NCBI RefSeq assembly: GCF_002968635.1
Contig: NZ_PVBN01000004.1
Coordinates: 248,001-312,000 of the forward strand
DNA from: Neorhizobium alkalisoli
Lineage (GTDB): Bacteria; Pseudomonadota; Alphaproteobacteria; Rhizobiales; Rhizobiaceae
Length of the DNA stretch: 64,000 nt
Direction: 5' to 3'
Under the pieces are notes generated by a model. That model saw nothing but the letters and a program-made list of their open reading frames with translations. It made no database searches and was not told the DNA's origin. The translations under genes were made by a program, and so were the position numbers. Below, piece by piece: positions 15,440 to 25,619 of the stretch; position 1 is the first letter of the stretch; each line of letters opens with the position of its first letter.

Positions 15440-18393
15440 CCTCCTACCGTCTCGGTTTGGGTGGTGAGATCAACCGCGCCCAATCGCTCTCCTTCACGTT
15501 CGATGGCCGAGCCTTCAAGGGCTTGGAGGGCGATACGCTGGCCTCCGCGCTGCTTGCGAACGATCAGATGCTGATGGCCCGCAGTTTCAAGTACCATCGT
15601 CCGCGCGGGGTGGTCACGGCGGGATCGGCTGAGCCCAATGCATTGATGACCATCGGGACCGGTGTTCGCAGCGAGCCCAATGTCCGCGCCACCGTCGCGG
15701 AACTCTACAACGGCCTCGTCGCGACAAGCCAGAACCGCTGGCCGTCGCTGAAACACGATGTCGCGTCGATCAACGATTGCTTGTCGCCGTTTCTCGGTGC
15801 CGGCTTCTACTACAAGACCTTCATGTGGCCGGCGCTCTTTTGGGAAAAGCTCTACGAGCCGCTGATCCGCCGCGCCGCCGGGCTCGGCAGGATCGTGATG
15901 CAGGCGGATCCGGACCGCTACGAAAAAAGCTGGGCGCATTGCGATCTGCTCGTGATCGGGGCAGGGCCTGCCGGACTGATGGCGGCACTTGCCGCCGGCC
16001 GTGCCGGTGCGCGCGTCATCCTGGCGGACGAGGGGTTCAGGTTCGGCGGATCGCTGCTGTCGGAAAACGCCGTGATCGGCGGGATGCGAGCACCGGATTT
16101 CGCCGCGGGCGTTGTCGAGGAGCTGGCCACGCTGCCGAATGTCACGCTGATGCCGCGGACGACGGTTTTCGGCTGGTATGACGACATGGTGTTCGGCGCC
16201 GTGGAGCGGGTGCAGAAACACCTGGCCTCGCCCTCGCCGGATTTGCCCGCCGAGCGGCTCTGGCGCATTGTGGCGAAGCGCGCGATCCTTGCGTCGGGCG
16301 CCGAGGAGCGACCGCTGGTCTTCGGCGGCAACGACAAGCCCGGCGTGATGACGGCCGGCGCCGTTCGAACTTATCTCAACCGGTATGGGGTTGCCGTGGG
16401 CGGCAAGGTGGCTGTCTTCACCAACGGCGGTTCGGGCTATCGCACAGCCGCCGACCTTGTCGGAAGCGGCGTGGATGTTACCGCCATCATCGATACTCGG
16501 GCGCAATCCTCAGACCCTGTGCCTCAGAGCGTGCGCGTCATCCGCGGCGGATCGGTGATCGCGACCAGCGGCAGGCACCGGATCGACGGGCTGATCTTCG
16601 AACGCTCCGGCTTTGAGGAAGTGATCGGTTGCGATGCGCTGGCGATGTCGGGGGGCTGGTCGCCGATCGTGCATCTGATGTGCCAGCGGGGTGCCAAGCC
16701 CGTCTGGTCGGAGGATAGGCAGGCATTTCTGGCGCCGGATGTCGGAGCCGCCTTTGTGGCTGCCGGATCCGCTTCCGGCCATTCGTCGCTCGGCGATTGC
16801 CTCAAGGACGGCGCGGCCAAGGCGCATGCCGCACTCGAAGCATTGGGCAGGCTGGTCGGGCATCTTGACGTGCCTGAGGTCGAGGGTGAATACGATTCCT
16901 CCTTTGCGCCGCTCTGGTATGTTCCGGGCGCGAAGGACAAGGCCTTCGTGGATTTCCAGAACGACGTGCATGTCGCTGATCTCGGGCTGGCCCAGCGCGA
17001 AGGCTTCGGCCATATCGAGCACACAAAGCGCTATACGACCGCCGGCATGGCGACCGACCAGGGCAAGCTCGGCAATGTCAACACGGCCGGCATCGTCGCC
17101 GGCATGCGCGGCGTGTCGCCTGCCGAGATCGGCACCACCACCTTCCGGCCTTTCTATGCGCCGGTTTCCTTCGGCGCCCTGGCCGGCACCGCCCGTGCCG
17201 AACACGCGGCCCCCGTCCGCACGTCGCCGCTGCATGGCTGGGCGAAGAAAAATGGCGCCACATTCGTGGAATCCGGTCTCTGGGACCGCTCCGCCTGGTT
17301 TACGCGAGAAGGCGAAAAGACCTGGCGCGAGAGCGTCGACCGCGAGGTGCTGAACGTCCGGGAAAATGCCGGCCTCTGCGATATCTCTACGCTCGGCAAG
17401 ATCGAGATTTTCGGGAGAGGTGCTGCCGAGTTCCTTGACCGCGTCTATTCGAACAGCTTCCTGAAGTTGCCGGTCGGCAAGGCGCGCTATGGTCTGATGC
17501 TGCGCGAAGACGGCGTGGTTTTCGACGACGGCACCACCAGCCGGCTTTCCGATCATCACCATGTCATGACCACCACGACTGCCTATGCGGCCGAGGTCCT
17601 TTCCCATCTCGAATTTGCCGCGCAGACCTTCTGGCCGGAACTCGATGTGCGCTTCGTTTCCTCCACCAATCAGTGGGCGCAGATGTCGGTCGCGGGCCCC
17701 AAGGCGCGCATCGTCATGAGCCGTATCGTCCAGGACGATATTTCCGATGCCGCTTTTCCTTTCCTCGCGGCCGGCGAGGTGACGCTGCGTGGCGGTTTGC
17801 GGGCGCGGCTGTTCCGCATCTCCTTCTCGGGTGAACTGGCGTATGAGCTGGCCGTGCCAGCGGGCTACGGCGAGGCAGTTGCCGACGCCATCATGGAAGC
17901 CGGTCGCGAAGAAGGCGTCTGTGCCTATGGCGTCGAGGCAATGAACGTGCTGCGGATCGAGAAGGGGCATGTCACGCACGCTGAGCTCGAAGGCCGCACG
18001 ACCGCCGACGATGTCGGGCTCGGGCGGCTGATGGCGATGCAGAAGCCGGATTTTATCGGCAAGCGCCTTTCCACCCGTTTCGGGCTGACGGCAGCCGACC
18101 GGCTGCAGCTCGTCGGGCTGAAGCCGGTGGAGGCGGAGAAGGAGATCAAAGCAGGGGCGCATCTCTTGAAGGAGCAGGCAAAACCCTCGCTCGCCAACGA
18201 TCAGGGTTTCGTCTCTTCCGCCTGCTTTTCTCCGACGCTCGGCCATTTCGTCGCGCTCGCCATGCTGAAATCCGGCCGGGAGCGGTTCGGCGAGCGGATC
18301 ATGGTCTGGGACGGACTGCGAGGCGCCGAGGTTCTGGCGGAAGTCTGTCCGCCGGTCTTCATCGATCCGCAAAACGCCAAACTGCATCTCTGA
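15436..18393 (+). CDS. soxA: Sarcosine oxidase subunit alpha
   Basis: 985 residues. An N-terminal 2Fe-2S-like fold without its cysteines, an NAD-binding Rossmann motif (LLVIGAGPAGLMAAL, about 170-185), a flavoprotein disulphide-reductase-like middle, and a C-terminal folate-binding aminomethyltransferase (GCV_T-like) domain from about 600. SoxA binds NAD+ and tetrahydrofolate so that the methyl carbon leaves as 5,10-methylene-THF. Length and domain order match known SoxA. The gene overlaps soxD by 4 bp and is followed 9 bp later by soxG. Confidence 0.96.
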   Translation: MTSYRLGLGGEINRAQSLSFTFDGRAFKGLEGDTLASALLANDQMLMARSFKYHRPRGVVTAGSAEPNALMTIGTGVRSEPNVRATVAELYNGLVATSQNRWPSLKHDVASINDCLSPFLGAGFYYKTFMWPALFWEKLYEPLIRRAAGLGRIVMQADPDRYEKSWAHCDLLVIGAGPAGLMAALAAGRAGARVILADEGFRFGGSLLSENAVIGGMRAPDFAAGVVEELATLPNVTLMPRTTVFGWYDDMVFGAVERVQKHLASPSPDLPAERLWRIVAKRAILASGAEERPLVFGGNDKPGVMTAGAVRTYLNRYGVAVGGKVAVFTNGGSGYRTAADLVGSGVDVTAIIDTRAQSSDPVPQSVRVIRGGSVIATSGRHRIDGLIFERSGFEEVIGCDALAMSGGWSPIVHLMCQRGAKPVWSEDRQAFLAPDVGAAFVAAGSASGHSSLGDCLKDGAAKAHAALEALGRLVGHLDVPEVEGEYDSSFAPLWYVPGAKDKAFVDFQNDVHVADLGLAQREGFGHIEHTKRYTTAGMATDQGKLGNVNTAGIVAGMRGVSPAEIGTTTFRPFYAPVSFGALAGTARAEHAAPVRTSPLHGWAKKNGATFVESGLWDRSAWFTREGEKTWRESVDREVLNVRENAGLCDISTLGKIEIFGRGAAEFLDRVYSNSFLKLPVGKARYGLMLREDGVVFDDGTTSRLSDHHHVMTTTTAYAAEVLSHLEFAAQTFWPELDVRFVSSTNQWAQMSVAGPKARIVMSRIVQDDISDAAFPFLAAGEVTLRGGLRARLFRISFSGELAYELAVPAGYGEAVADAIMEAGREEGVCAYGVEAMNVLRIEKGHVTHAELEGRTTADDVGLGRLMAMQKPDFIGKRLSTRFGLTAADRLQLVGLKPVEAEKEIKAGAHLLKEQAKPSLANDQGFVSSACFSPTLGHFVALAMLKSGRERFGERIMVWDGLRGAEVLAEVCPPVFIDPQNAKLHL

Positions 18394-18402
18394 GGGCCGC
18401 CG

Positions 18403-18951
18403 ATGCCGATCAACCTTCTCCACCGGCACGTGCTCGAAGACCATATCTCCGGTTTCGAGACCAACGCCAACCCGAACCATCTGAGCGTCATTCGCCGGCC
18501 AGTGATTTTCTCCGTGCTTGCCCATGCCGGGTACGAGGCGGCCGTAGCTGAAGCCTTGCGCAAGGCGGACGATATCGCATCGCGCTACTGCAATCCCTCC
18601 GAATTTCTGGCCGTCTCACAGACGGCGGGGGCGGGCAGCGTGGCCGAATTTCTGACAGCTATTCCCGGAGCGTCGTTCGTCGACCAGAGCGACGGATTTG
18701 TCCTGATGGCGATTTCCGGGCCGAGCGTCCGATCGATCCTTTCCAAATGCCTGGCCGTGGATCTGCATCCGGATACATTCGGCGAGGGACATTCAGCGGC
18801 GATGATGTGCTGCCATGTGGCGGCGAACGTCGCCCGCACCGGTCCCAACGCCTTCGAGCTGCTCGTCCCGCGCTCCTTTGCCGGCTCGGTATTCGACGAA
18901 CTTATGGAGGCAGGCAGGGCGCATGCGCTGACGCGGGGCTTCGCAGACTGA
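18403..18951 (+). CDS. soxG: Sarcosine oxidase subunit gamma
   Basis: 182 residues, the divergent folate-binding-like SoxG family (ISGPSVRSILSKCLAVDLHP and the C-terminal NAFELLVPRSFAGSVFDELM). It completes the soxBDAG heterotetramer operon. Downstream there is no folD or purU gene as in many rhizobial sox operons; the liv operon begins about 300 bp on. Confidence 0.92.
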   Translation: MPINLLHRHVLEDHISGFETNANPNHLSVIRRPVIFSVLAHAGYEAAVAEALRKADDIASRYCNPSEFLAVSQTAGAGSVAEFLTAIPGASFVDQSDGFVLMAISGPSVRSILSKCLAVDLHPDTFGEGHSAAMMCCHVAANVARTGPNAFELLVPRSFAGSVFDELMEAGRAHALTRGFAD

Positions 18952-19246
18952 AACCCCTGACCGGAAGAAGCGAATTCCGACCTTAAGGTTAATGCTGTCG
19001 CGACGTTAAATTGCTGAAAATGCCGTTGCGTGGCTAATTTTTTGACAGAACCTGCCGGTTTTTTGGAATTTTTGATCTTTGCTTCGCCAGATTGTTGAGA
19101 AGTGCCGCGTTTTTGGCCGATTGACGGCTTTTTGTCTTCACATTTCATGCGAAACCGGTATGGAATGCGGTCAAGAACGTAAGAACCCGCAAGGGGCGTA
19201 ATACAAGAGATGCGGCCGTCCGAAGATCGCATCCGGGGGAAAGTAT
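18952..19246. promoter_or_regulatory. Intergenic region upstream of livH
   Basis: A 295-bp gap, AT-rich in its middle. TTGACA at 19042-19047 with GAATTT about 17 bp on is a possible but weak sigma70-type promoter. A CCTTAAGG palindrome is at about 18983. I see no clear terminator for soxG and no tRNA. Confidence 0.35.
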
Positions 19247-20149
19247 ATGGAGTATTTTATCCAGCAGCTCATAAACGGGCTGACTCTTGGATCTATCTAT
19301 GGCCTTGTGGCAATCGGCTATACGATGGTTTATGGCATCATCGGCATGATCAACTTCGCCCATGGCGACATTTTCATGCTCGGTGGCTTTGCTGCCCTCA
19401 TCGTCTTCCTGATCCTCACTTCCTTCTTCGCCGGCATTCCGGTGGCGTTGCTTCTGCTGCTGATGCTCGTCGTCGGCATGCTGATGACGGGGTTGTGGAA
19501 CTGGACGATCGAGCGGGTCGCCTACCGGCCGCTGCGCGGTTCGTTCCGGCTTGCGCCGCTGATCACGGCGATCGGCATGTCGATCGTTCTGTCGAACTTC
19601 ATCCAGGTGACGCAGGGGCCGCGCAATAAGCCGATCCCGCCGCTGGTGACCGACGTTTTCCAGATCGGCGGTATCACGATCTCGCTGAAGCAGATCCTCA
19701 TCGTCATCATCACGGCGGTGCTGCTGTTCGCCTTCTGGTACATCGTCAACAAGACCCCGCTCGGGCGAGCGCAACGGGCGACCGAACAGGACCGCAAGAT
19801 GGCGGCGCTACTCGGCGTCGACGTCGACCGGACGATCTCGATCACCTTCATCATGGGTGCGGCGCTCGCGGCCGTCGCCGGTGCCATGTACCTGATGTAT
19901 TATGGTGTCGCCTCGTTCAACGACGGCTTCATCCCGGGCGTCAAGGCGTTCACCGCGGCAGTTCTCGGCGGTATCGGGTCATTGCCCGGCGCGGTTCTCG
20001 GCGGGCTGCTGATCGGCCTCATCGAATCGCTGTGGTCGGCCTATTTCTCCATCGCCTACAAAGATGTCGCCACGTTTGCGATCCTCGCTTTCGTGCTGAT
20101 CTTCAAGCCGACCGGCATTCTCGGCCGGCCGGAAGTGGAGAAGGTGTAA
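19247..20149 (+). CDS. livH: Branched-chain amino-acid-type ABC permease LivH
   Basis: 300 residues, eight or so transmembrane helices, with the LivH signature near the start ([33 protein letters not shown]). It forms one half of the membrane pore of a hydrophobic/branched-chain amino-acid (HAAT) importer. First gene of livHMGF; livM follows after one base. Confidence 0.93.
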   Translation: MEYFIQQLINGLTLGSIYGLVAIGYTMVYGIIGMINFAHGDIFMLGGFAALIVFLILTSFFAGIPVALLLLLMLVVGMLMTGLWNWTIERVAYRPLRGSFRLAPLITAIGMSIVLSNFIQVTQGPRNKPIPPLVTDVFQIGGITISLKQILIVIITAVLLFAFWYIVNKTPLGRAQRATEQDRKMAALLGVDVDRTISITFIMGAALAAVAGAMYLMYYGVASFNDGFIPGVKAFTAAVLGGIGSLPGAVLGGLLIGLIESLWSAYFSIAYKDVATFAILAFVLIFKPTGILGRPEVEKV

Positions 20150-20150
20150 C

Positions 20151-21539
20151 ATGACAGCTTCCACCGAAACCGGTCATCCGAACGTGCTTGCCAAGGCCGT
20201 GCGGGAAGGCGTGTTCGCGGGCGTCGTCGCCTTCCTCATGTTCCTGCTGTTCGTCGGCATCGAGACCTATCAGGACATCAATAATGCGCTGGTATGGCGT
20301 ACGCGCTGGGGGCTTCTGGCCATCTTCGTGCTGGTCGCCGCGGTCAGCCGTTTCCTCAGCGTCGGCTTCATCAAGCCGCATATCGATCGGCGCAAGCTCG
20401 CCAAGGCGAAGAGCGGCGTTCTCGAAATCTCCGAGCAGAAGAGCTTCTTCCACCGGCATTTCCTGAAGATCGCGCTGGTCTTTCTGCTGGTCTATCCCTT
20501 CCTGTCGCTGCTGATCGTCGGCAAGCAGGGATCGCTGAAATATGTCGACAACTTCGGCATCCAGATCCTCATCTACGTGATGCTCGCCTGGGGCCTGAAT
20601 ATCGTCGTCGGCCTCGCCGGCCTGCTCGATCTCGGGTATGTCGCCTTCTATGCGGTCGGCGCCTATTCCTACGCGCTGCTATCCTCCTATTTCGGCTTTT
20701 CCTTCTGGCTGCTGCTACCGATGTCGGGCATTCTGGCCGCGCTGTGGGGCATCATCCTCGGGTTCCCGGTGCTGCGGTTGAGGGGCGACTATCTCGCCAT
20801 CGTGACGCTCGCCTTCGGGGAAATCATTCGCCTGGTGCTGATCAACTGGACGGATGTGACCAAGGGAACCTTCGGTATCTCGGGCATTGCCAAGGCGTCG
20901 TTCTTCGGCATCTGGTCCTTCGATGCCGGCACGACGAACAATTTCGTCAAGGCGTGGGGCCTGTCGGCATCCTCGGTCTACTACAAGGTCTTCCTGTTCT
21001 ATGTGATCCTGGCGCTCTGCATGCTGACCGCCTATGTCACCATCCGGCTTCGGCGCATGCCGATCGGCCGGGCCTGGGAGGCGTTGCGTGAGGACGAGAT
21101 CGCCTGCCGCTCGCTCGGCATCAATACCGTCACCACCAAGCTGACCGCCTTTGCGACCGGCGCGATGTTCGGCGGCTTCGCAGGCTCGTTCTTCGCCACC
21201 CGCCAGGGCTTCGTGTCGCCGGAAAGCTTCGTCTTCCTGGAATCGGCCGTCATTCTGGCGATCGTCGTTCTCGGCGGCATGGGTTCGCTCACCGGTATCG
21301 CGATCGCCGCGGTGGTGATGGTGGGCGGCACCGAGGTGTTGCGCGAAATGTCCTTCCTCAAGGTCGTGTTCGGGCCTGACTTTACGCCTGAACTCTATCG
21401 CATGCTGCTGTTCGGCCTGGCGATGATCATCGTCATGCTGTTCAAGCCGCGCGGCTTCGTCGGATCGCGAGAACCGACCGCCTTCCTCAAGGAGCGCAGA
21501 GCCGTCTCAGGAAGCTTTACCAAGGAGGGTCACGGCTGA
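20151..21539 (+). CDS. livM: Branched-chain amino-acid-type ABC permease LivM
   Basis: 462 residues. An N-terminal extension of about 130 residues with two extra membrane helices (DUF3382-like) precedes the LivM core, recognised by [21 protein letters not shown] and the [19 protein letters not shown] loop. It pairs with LivH. The extension is usual in rhizobial LivM. Its stop overlaps the livG start by one base (TGATG). Confidence 0.92.
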   Translation: MTASTETGHPNVLAKAVREGVFAGVVAFLMFLLFVGIETYQDINNALVWRTRWGLLAIFVLVAAVSRFLSVGFIKPHIDRRKLAKAKSGVLEISEQKSFFHRHFLKIALVFLLVYPFLSLLIVGKQGSLKYVDNFGIQILIYVMLAWGLNIVVGLAGLLDLGYVAFYAVGAYSYALLSSYFGFSFWLLLPMSGILAALWGIILGFPVLRLRGDYLAIVTLAFGEIIRLVLINWTDVTKGTFGISGIAKASFFGIWSFDAGTTNNFVKAWGLSASSVYYKVFLFYVILALCMLTAYVTIRLRRMPIGRAWEALREDEIACRSLGINTVTTKLTAFATGAMFGGFAGSFFATRQGFVSPESFVFLESAVILAIVVLGGMGSLTGIAIAAVVMVGGTEVLREMSFLKVVFGPDFTPELYRMLLFGLAMIIVMLFKPRGFVGSREPTAFLKERRAVSGSFTKEGHG

Positions 21540-22408
21540 TGGCTCTCGGAACGACGACGACTATGACGAACGATACGATCCTCAAGGTTGAGCACCTGTC
21601 GATGAAGTTCGGCGGCCTGATGGCCATCAACGATCTGTCGCTGGAGGCACGGCGCGGCGAGATCACCGCGCTGATCGGCCCCAACGGCGCCGGCAAGACC
21701 ACGGTGTTCAACTGCATCACCGGCTTCTACAAGCCGACCATGGGCATGCTGACGCTGCAGCGCAAGGACGGCAAGGAGTACCTGCTGGAACGCCTGCGCG
21801 ACTTCGAGATCACCAAGCTGGCCGGCGTTGCCCGTACCTTCCAGAACATTCGACTGTTCTCTGGTCTGACGGTTCTCGAAAACCTGCTCGTCGCGCAGCA
21901 CAACGCGCTGATGAAGGCGTCGGGCTATACGATCCTCGGTCTGCTCGGCCTACCGGCTTATCGAAAGGCCGTCGACGCCTCGATCGAGAAGGCGAAATAC
22001 TGGCTCGACAAGGCCGATCTGACCGATCGCGCCGATGACCCCGCCGGGGATCTCCCCTACGGCGCCCAGCGGCGCCTGGAAATCGCGCGCGCGATGTGCA
22101 CCAATCCGGAACTGCTGTGCCTCGACGAACCGGCGGCCGGCCTCAACCCCCGCGAATCGGCAGCCCTCAACGCGCTGCTGCATATGATCCGGGGCGAGGG
22201 CGTGTCGATCCTGCTGATCGAGCACGACATGTCGGTGGTCATGGAGATTTCCGACCACGTGGTGGTGCTCGAATACGGCCAGAAGATCTCCGACGGTTCG
22301 CCGGACCATGTGAAGAACGACCCACGAGTGATCGCCGCTTATCTCGGCGTCGAGGATGACGAGGTGGAAGAAGTGATTGCGGAAGAACTCGATGGGGGCA
22401 CGCGCTGA
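21539..22408 (+). CDS. livG: HAAT ABC transporter ATPase LivG
   Basis: 289 residues. Walker [10 protein letters not shown], Walker [14 protein letters not shown] and the degenerate signature [15 protein letters not shown] that is typical of LivG. It powers branched-chain amino-acid-type uptake together with LivF. An in-frame ATG at 21563 ([10 protein letters not shown]) is also possible. It overlaps both neighbours by one base. Confidence 0.93.
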   Translation: MALGTTTTMTNDTILKVEHLSMKFGGLMAINDLSLEARRGEITALIGPNGAGKTTVFNCITGFYKPTMGMLTLQRKDGKEYLLERLRDFEITKLAGVARTFQNIRLFSGLTVLENLLVAQHNALMKASGYTILGLLGLPAYRKAVDASIEKAKYWLDKADLTDRADDPAGDLPYGAQRRLEIARAMCTNPELLCLDEPAAGLNPRESAALNALLHMIRGEGVSILLIEHDMSVVMEISDHVVVLEYGQKISDGSPDHVKNDPRVIAAYLGVEDDEVEEVIAEELDGGTR

Positions 22409-23136
22409 TGGCGGCTGAGTCCCTTCTGAAAGTCCAGGCTGTCGAAACCTATTACGGCAATATCCGCGCGCTTGCAGGCGTCGATGTCGACGTCAACAAG
22501 GGCGAGATCGTCAGCCTGATCGGCGCCAACGGCGCCGGCAAATCGACGCTGATGATGACGATCTGCGGTAGCCCGCAGGCTCGCAGCGGACAGGTCATCT
22601 TCGACGGCGAGGATATTACCCGCCTGCCGACGCACCTGATCGCGCGCCGCCGCATCGCCCAGTCTCCAGAGGGCCGGCGCATCTTTCCGCGCATGACCGT
22701 CTACGAGAACCTCCAGATGGGGGCCGGCCTCGACAACCTCAAATATTTCAACGAGGACGTCGAGAAGATCTTCACGCTCTTCCCGCGCCTCAAGGAACGC
22801 CAGATGCAGCGTGGCGGTACGCTTTCGGGCGGCGAACAGCAGATGTTGTCGATCGGACGTGCGCTGATGGCACGGCCGAAGCTGCTCCTGCTCGACGAGC
22901 CGTCGCTCGGCCTGGCGCCGCTGATCGTCAAGGGCATTTTCGAGGCGATCAAGAAGCTGAACCAGGAGGAGGGACTGACCGTCTTCCTCGTCGAGCAGAA
23001 CGCGTTCGCGGCGCTCAAACTCTCCGACCGTGCCTATGTGATGGTCAACGGCAAGGTGACGATGAGCGGTTCCGGCAAGGAGCTTCTCGCCAATCCGGAA
23101 GTGCGCGCCGCTTATCTCGAAGGTGGACGGCATTGA
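22408..23136 (+). CDS. livF: HAAT ABC transporter ATPase LivF
   Basis: 242 residues. Walker A GANGAGKST, signature LSGGEQQMLSIGRAL, Walker B LLLLDEPSLGLAP and the LivF-type ending. It partners LivG as the ATP-hydrolysing pair. Followed 39 bp on by a small membrane protein gene in the same operon. Confidence 0.93.
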   Translation: MAAESLLKVQAVETYYGNIRALAGVDVDVNKGEIVSLIGANGAGKSTLMMTICGSPQARSGQVIFDGEDITRLPTHLIARRRIAQSPEGRRIFPRMTVYENLQMGAGLDNLKYFNEDVEKIFTLFPRLKERQMQRGGTLSGGEQQMLSIGRALMARPKLLLLDEPSLGLAPLIVKGIFEAIKKLNQEEGLTVFLVEQNAFAALKLSDRAYVMVNGKVTMSGSGKELLANPEVRAAYLEGGRH

Positions 23137-23175
23137 TCGCAAGGGTTGTGATTTCGACGGCCGGAGGAATTTAAG

Positions 23176-23529
23176 ATGCAGGGACTGTTTTTCGAAAGCG
23201 ATACCGGAGTGCGGTACCTCTTGCGTTTCCTCGTGCTGGTCATCGGCTTCTGGACCGCCTGGAGGGCGGGGAAGGCTGCGGCCGAGGGCTGGAACAACTA
23301 TCTGACGGTGTTGGTCTATACGCTACTGCTCGGCGTGGTGATGCGTTTTCTGCATTTCGCGCTGTTCCAGGGGCCGTTTATCAGCGCCTTCTACTACATC
23401 CTCGACGTGGTCATCCTGCTGGTCTTTTCGAGTGCCGGATTTCGCATTCGCCGGACGCGACAGATGGTGCAGAATTACTATTGGCTCTACGAGCCGACTT
23501 CGGCTTTCTCCTGGAAGAAGAAAGATTGA
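23176..23529 (+). CDS. Small membrane protein, DUF6867-like, in liv operon
   Basis: 117 residues with three to four hydrophobic helices (about 15-33, 45-62, 70-95), and a C-terminal cytosolic stretch NYYWLYEPTSAFSWKKKD. This matches the DUF6867-type protein found in rhizobial liv operons between livF and the binding-protein gene. Function unknown; its place suggests an accessory role to the permease. Confidence 0.72.
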   Translation: MQGLFFESDTGVRYLLRFLVLVIGFWTAWRAGKAAAEGWNNYLTVLVYTLLLGVVMRFLHFALFQGPFISAFYYILDVVILLVFSSAGFRIRRTRQMVQNYYWLYEPTSAFSWKKKD

Positions 23530-23668
23530 CAGCCGCACTTTTCTGTCCTCAGATTAGTTCGGGTTGAAGCAATAAGTAACCTAGAGTGGAACAATTCCGG
23601 CGCAGTGATGGTGGGTATTGCGCCCGGTTTCGAAAAACCAGCTCACCTAAAAAATTGGGAGTAACTCG

Positions 23669-24796
23669 ATGAAGAAGTCTCTTCTTTCTGCGGTTGCGCT
23701 GACGGCCATGGTCGCCTTCAGCGGTAGCGCATGGGCCGACATCATTATTGGCGTCGGCGGTCCGCTCACGGGCCCGAACGCCGCCTTCGGTGCGCAGCTC
23801 CAGAAGGGTGCCGAACAGGCAGCAGCCGACATCAATGCGGCCGGCGGCATCAAGGGCGAAAAGATCAAGATCGTCCTCGGCGACGACGTGTCGGACCCGA
23901 AGCAGGGCATTTCGGTTGCCAACAAGTTTGCTTCTGACGGCGTGAAGTACGTGGTCGGCCACTTCAACTCGGGTGTATCCATCCCGGCTTCCAAGGAAGT
24001 CTATGCCGAAAACGGCATGCTGGAAATCACCCCGGCTGCAACCAACCCGGTCTTCACCGAGCGTGGCCTGTGGAACGTCTTCCGTACCTGCGGCCGTGAC
24101 GACCAGCAGGGCGGCGTTGCCGGCGCTTACCTCGCCGACAAATTCAAGACTGCCAAGATCGCCATCATCGACGACAAGACGCCTTACGGCCAGGGCCTTG
24201 CCGAAGAAACCAAGAAGGCGATGAACGCCAAGGGCGTCAAGGAAGTCGTCCGCGAAGGCGTCAATGTCGGCGACAAGGACTTCTCGGCCCTCATCTCCAA
24301 GATGAAGGAAGCCGGCGTTTCGATCATCTACTGGGGCGGCCTCCACACCGAAGCCGGCCTGATCATCCGCCAGGCCAAGGACCAGGGCCTGAAGGCAACG
24401 CTCGTTTCGGGTGACGGTATCGTCTCGAACGAACTCGCCTCCATCGCCGGCGACGCCGTCGAAGGCACGCTGAACACCTTCGGCCCGGATCCGACGCTGC
24501 GCCCGGAAAACAAGGACCTGGTTGCCAAGTTCAAGGCTGCCGGCTTCAATCCGGAAGCCTACACGCTGTACTCCTACGCTGCCGTTCAGGTCATCGCTGA
24601 AGGCATCAAGGCGACCGGTTCGGCCGACGACGCTGAAGCCGTTGCCAAGACGCTGCACGAAAAGGGTCCGTTCAAGACCGTTCTCGGCGATATGGCCTTC
24701 GACGCCAAGGGCGACCCGAAGCTTCCCGGCTACGTCATGTATGAGTGGAAGAAGGGTCCGGACGGCAAGTACAGCTACTTCCCGCAGGGCAGCTAG
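23669..24796 (+). CDS. Branched-chain amino-acid-type periplasmic binding protein
   Basis: 375 residues with a clear signal peptide (cleavage near AWA-DIIIG at 23). The type I periplasmic-binding fold of LivK/LivJ is evident ([40 protein letters not shown]). It captures the ligand for LivHMGF. A terminator follows at once. Ligand (Leu/Ile/Val or related) is inferred from family. Confidence 0.93.
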   Translation: MKKSLLSAVALTAMVAFSGSAWADIIIGVGGPLTGPNAAFGAQLQKGAEQAAADINAAGGIKGEKIKIVLGDDVSDPKQGISVANKFASDGVKYVVGHFNSGVSIPASKEVYAENGMLEITPAATNPVFTERGLWNVFRTCGRDDQQGGVAGAYLADKFKTAKIAIIDDKTPYGQGLAEETKKAMNAKGVKEVVREGVNVGDKDFSALISKMKEAGVSIIYWGGLHTEAGLIIRQAKDQGLKATLVSGDGIVSNELASIAGDAVEGTLNTFGPDPTLRPENKDLVAKFKAAGFNPEAYTLYSYAAVQVIAEGIKATGSADDAEAVAKTLHEKGPFKTVLGDMAFDAKGDPKLPGYVMYEWKKGPDGKYSYFPQGS

Positions 24797-24826
24797 CTGT
24801 TATCGGCCAAGCCGTATTATAGAAGG

Positions 24827-24852
24827 AGCCCGGCCAAAAGCCGGGCTTCTTT
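24827..24852 (+). terminator. Rho-independent terminator of the liv operon
   Basis: Stem AGCCCGGC / GCCGGGCT with loop CAAAA, followed by TCTTT. It lies 30 bp after the stop of the binding-protein gene. Confidence 0.85.
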
Positions 24853-24938
24853 GCGTTTTGGAGCACTTATAGGCGGCACGCCGGGGTTCCACTAAACCGA
24901 CAGGTGAGTTCCGGACTTGGAAATCTCCATTATTTGAT

Positions 24939-25220
24939 CTAGGGTCAGGACCTGTCAAATTCATCCAATCTGTCGGCTGCATGGAATTGGATGGAAGGAC
25001 ACAAGTGCAAGGCTTTTACGCCTTCTAGAGCATTTAAGCCTTGTCGAGCATTGTTTCTGATCAGGTGGCCCATGCAGCCTAACCCGAGGGCGAGACGGGT
25101 TTCGTGCCGGGACTGCGTCTGGAAAATTTGAAGATGTGGGAGCATTTCCGGCATCTTCCCCCTAGCCAGGCACAAAATCCGTCTCGCAGATTGGATGAAT
25201 TTAACAGGTCCCGACCCCAG
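24939..25220. mobile_element. 282-bp MITE-like element with 34-bp terminal inverted repeats
   Basis: The ends, 24939-24972 and 25187-25220, are inverted repeats of each other with about 31 of 34 positions identical; the left arm begins CTAGGGTCAGGACCTG and the right arm, reversed, CTGGGGTCGGGACCTG. The interior holds no recognisable transposase and only short open frames. This looks like a non-autonomous element or the remnant of an insertion sequence. A target-site duplication is not clear. Confidence 0.7.
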
Positions 25221-25248
25221 GTAGTCCAAGTCCAGGAGAGGTAATGTT

Positions 25249-25542
25249 ATGGATCTAAGTGCCATTATTGCCCAGATCATCGGCGGTGCCGTTGGCGGGA
25301 CCGCAGGTGGGAAAATTCTGAAGGATGCCGATCTCGGTCAGATCGGAAATATGATAACCGGCGCGGTCGGAGGAGTTGGCGGTGGTTCAATCCTAGGCTC
25401 GCTTCTTGGAGGCGGCGGCGCGGCGGCCGGAGGCGTTGATTTTGCAGCGCTCGCCGGTCAACTCGTCGGCGGCGGTATTTCCGGGCTTGTTGTTCAGATC
25501 GTCGTAGGTCTGGTCATTAACAAGTTTTTTAAAAAAGCCTGA
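25249..25542 (+). CDS. Glycine-zipper small membrane protein
   Basis: 97 residues, about a third glycine, with small-residue zipper runs (GGAVGGTAGGKILKD; GAVGGVGGGSILGSLLGGGG) and a hydrophobic C-terminal helix ending KFFKKA. Such proteins are often small envelope or holin-like proteins, but no function can be assigned. The start is 29 bp after the end of the adjacent inverted-repeat element; AGGAG about 8 nt upstream of the ATG supports it. Confidence 0.7.
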   Translation: MDLSAIIAQIIGGAVGGTAGGKILKDADLGQIGNMITGAVGGVGGGSILGSLLGGGGAAAGGVDFAALAGQLVGGGISGLVVQIVVGLVINKFFKKA

Positions 25543-25619
25543 CTGCAGCAAAGCGTCTGTCGCCGCCATGCAAAGGAGCTTGCTTGTGGCTCGAAACGGT
25601 TCGCCGGATCGTTTCTCGG

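Noticed and set aside
16510-18525. A 671-codon minus-strand open frame
   Set aside because: It is antisense to soxA, which has full family motifs; the frame has shadow-type composition (Arg/Gly/His-rich).
24945-25280. Open frame inside the 282-bp inverted-repeat element
   Set aside because: Its product has no transposase motif, and the frame runs through both terminal repeats and into the next gene.
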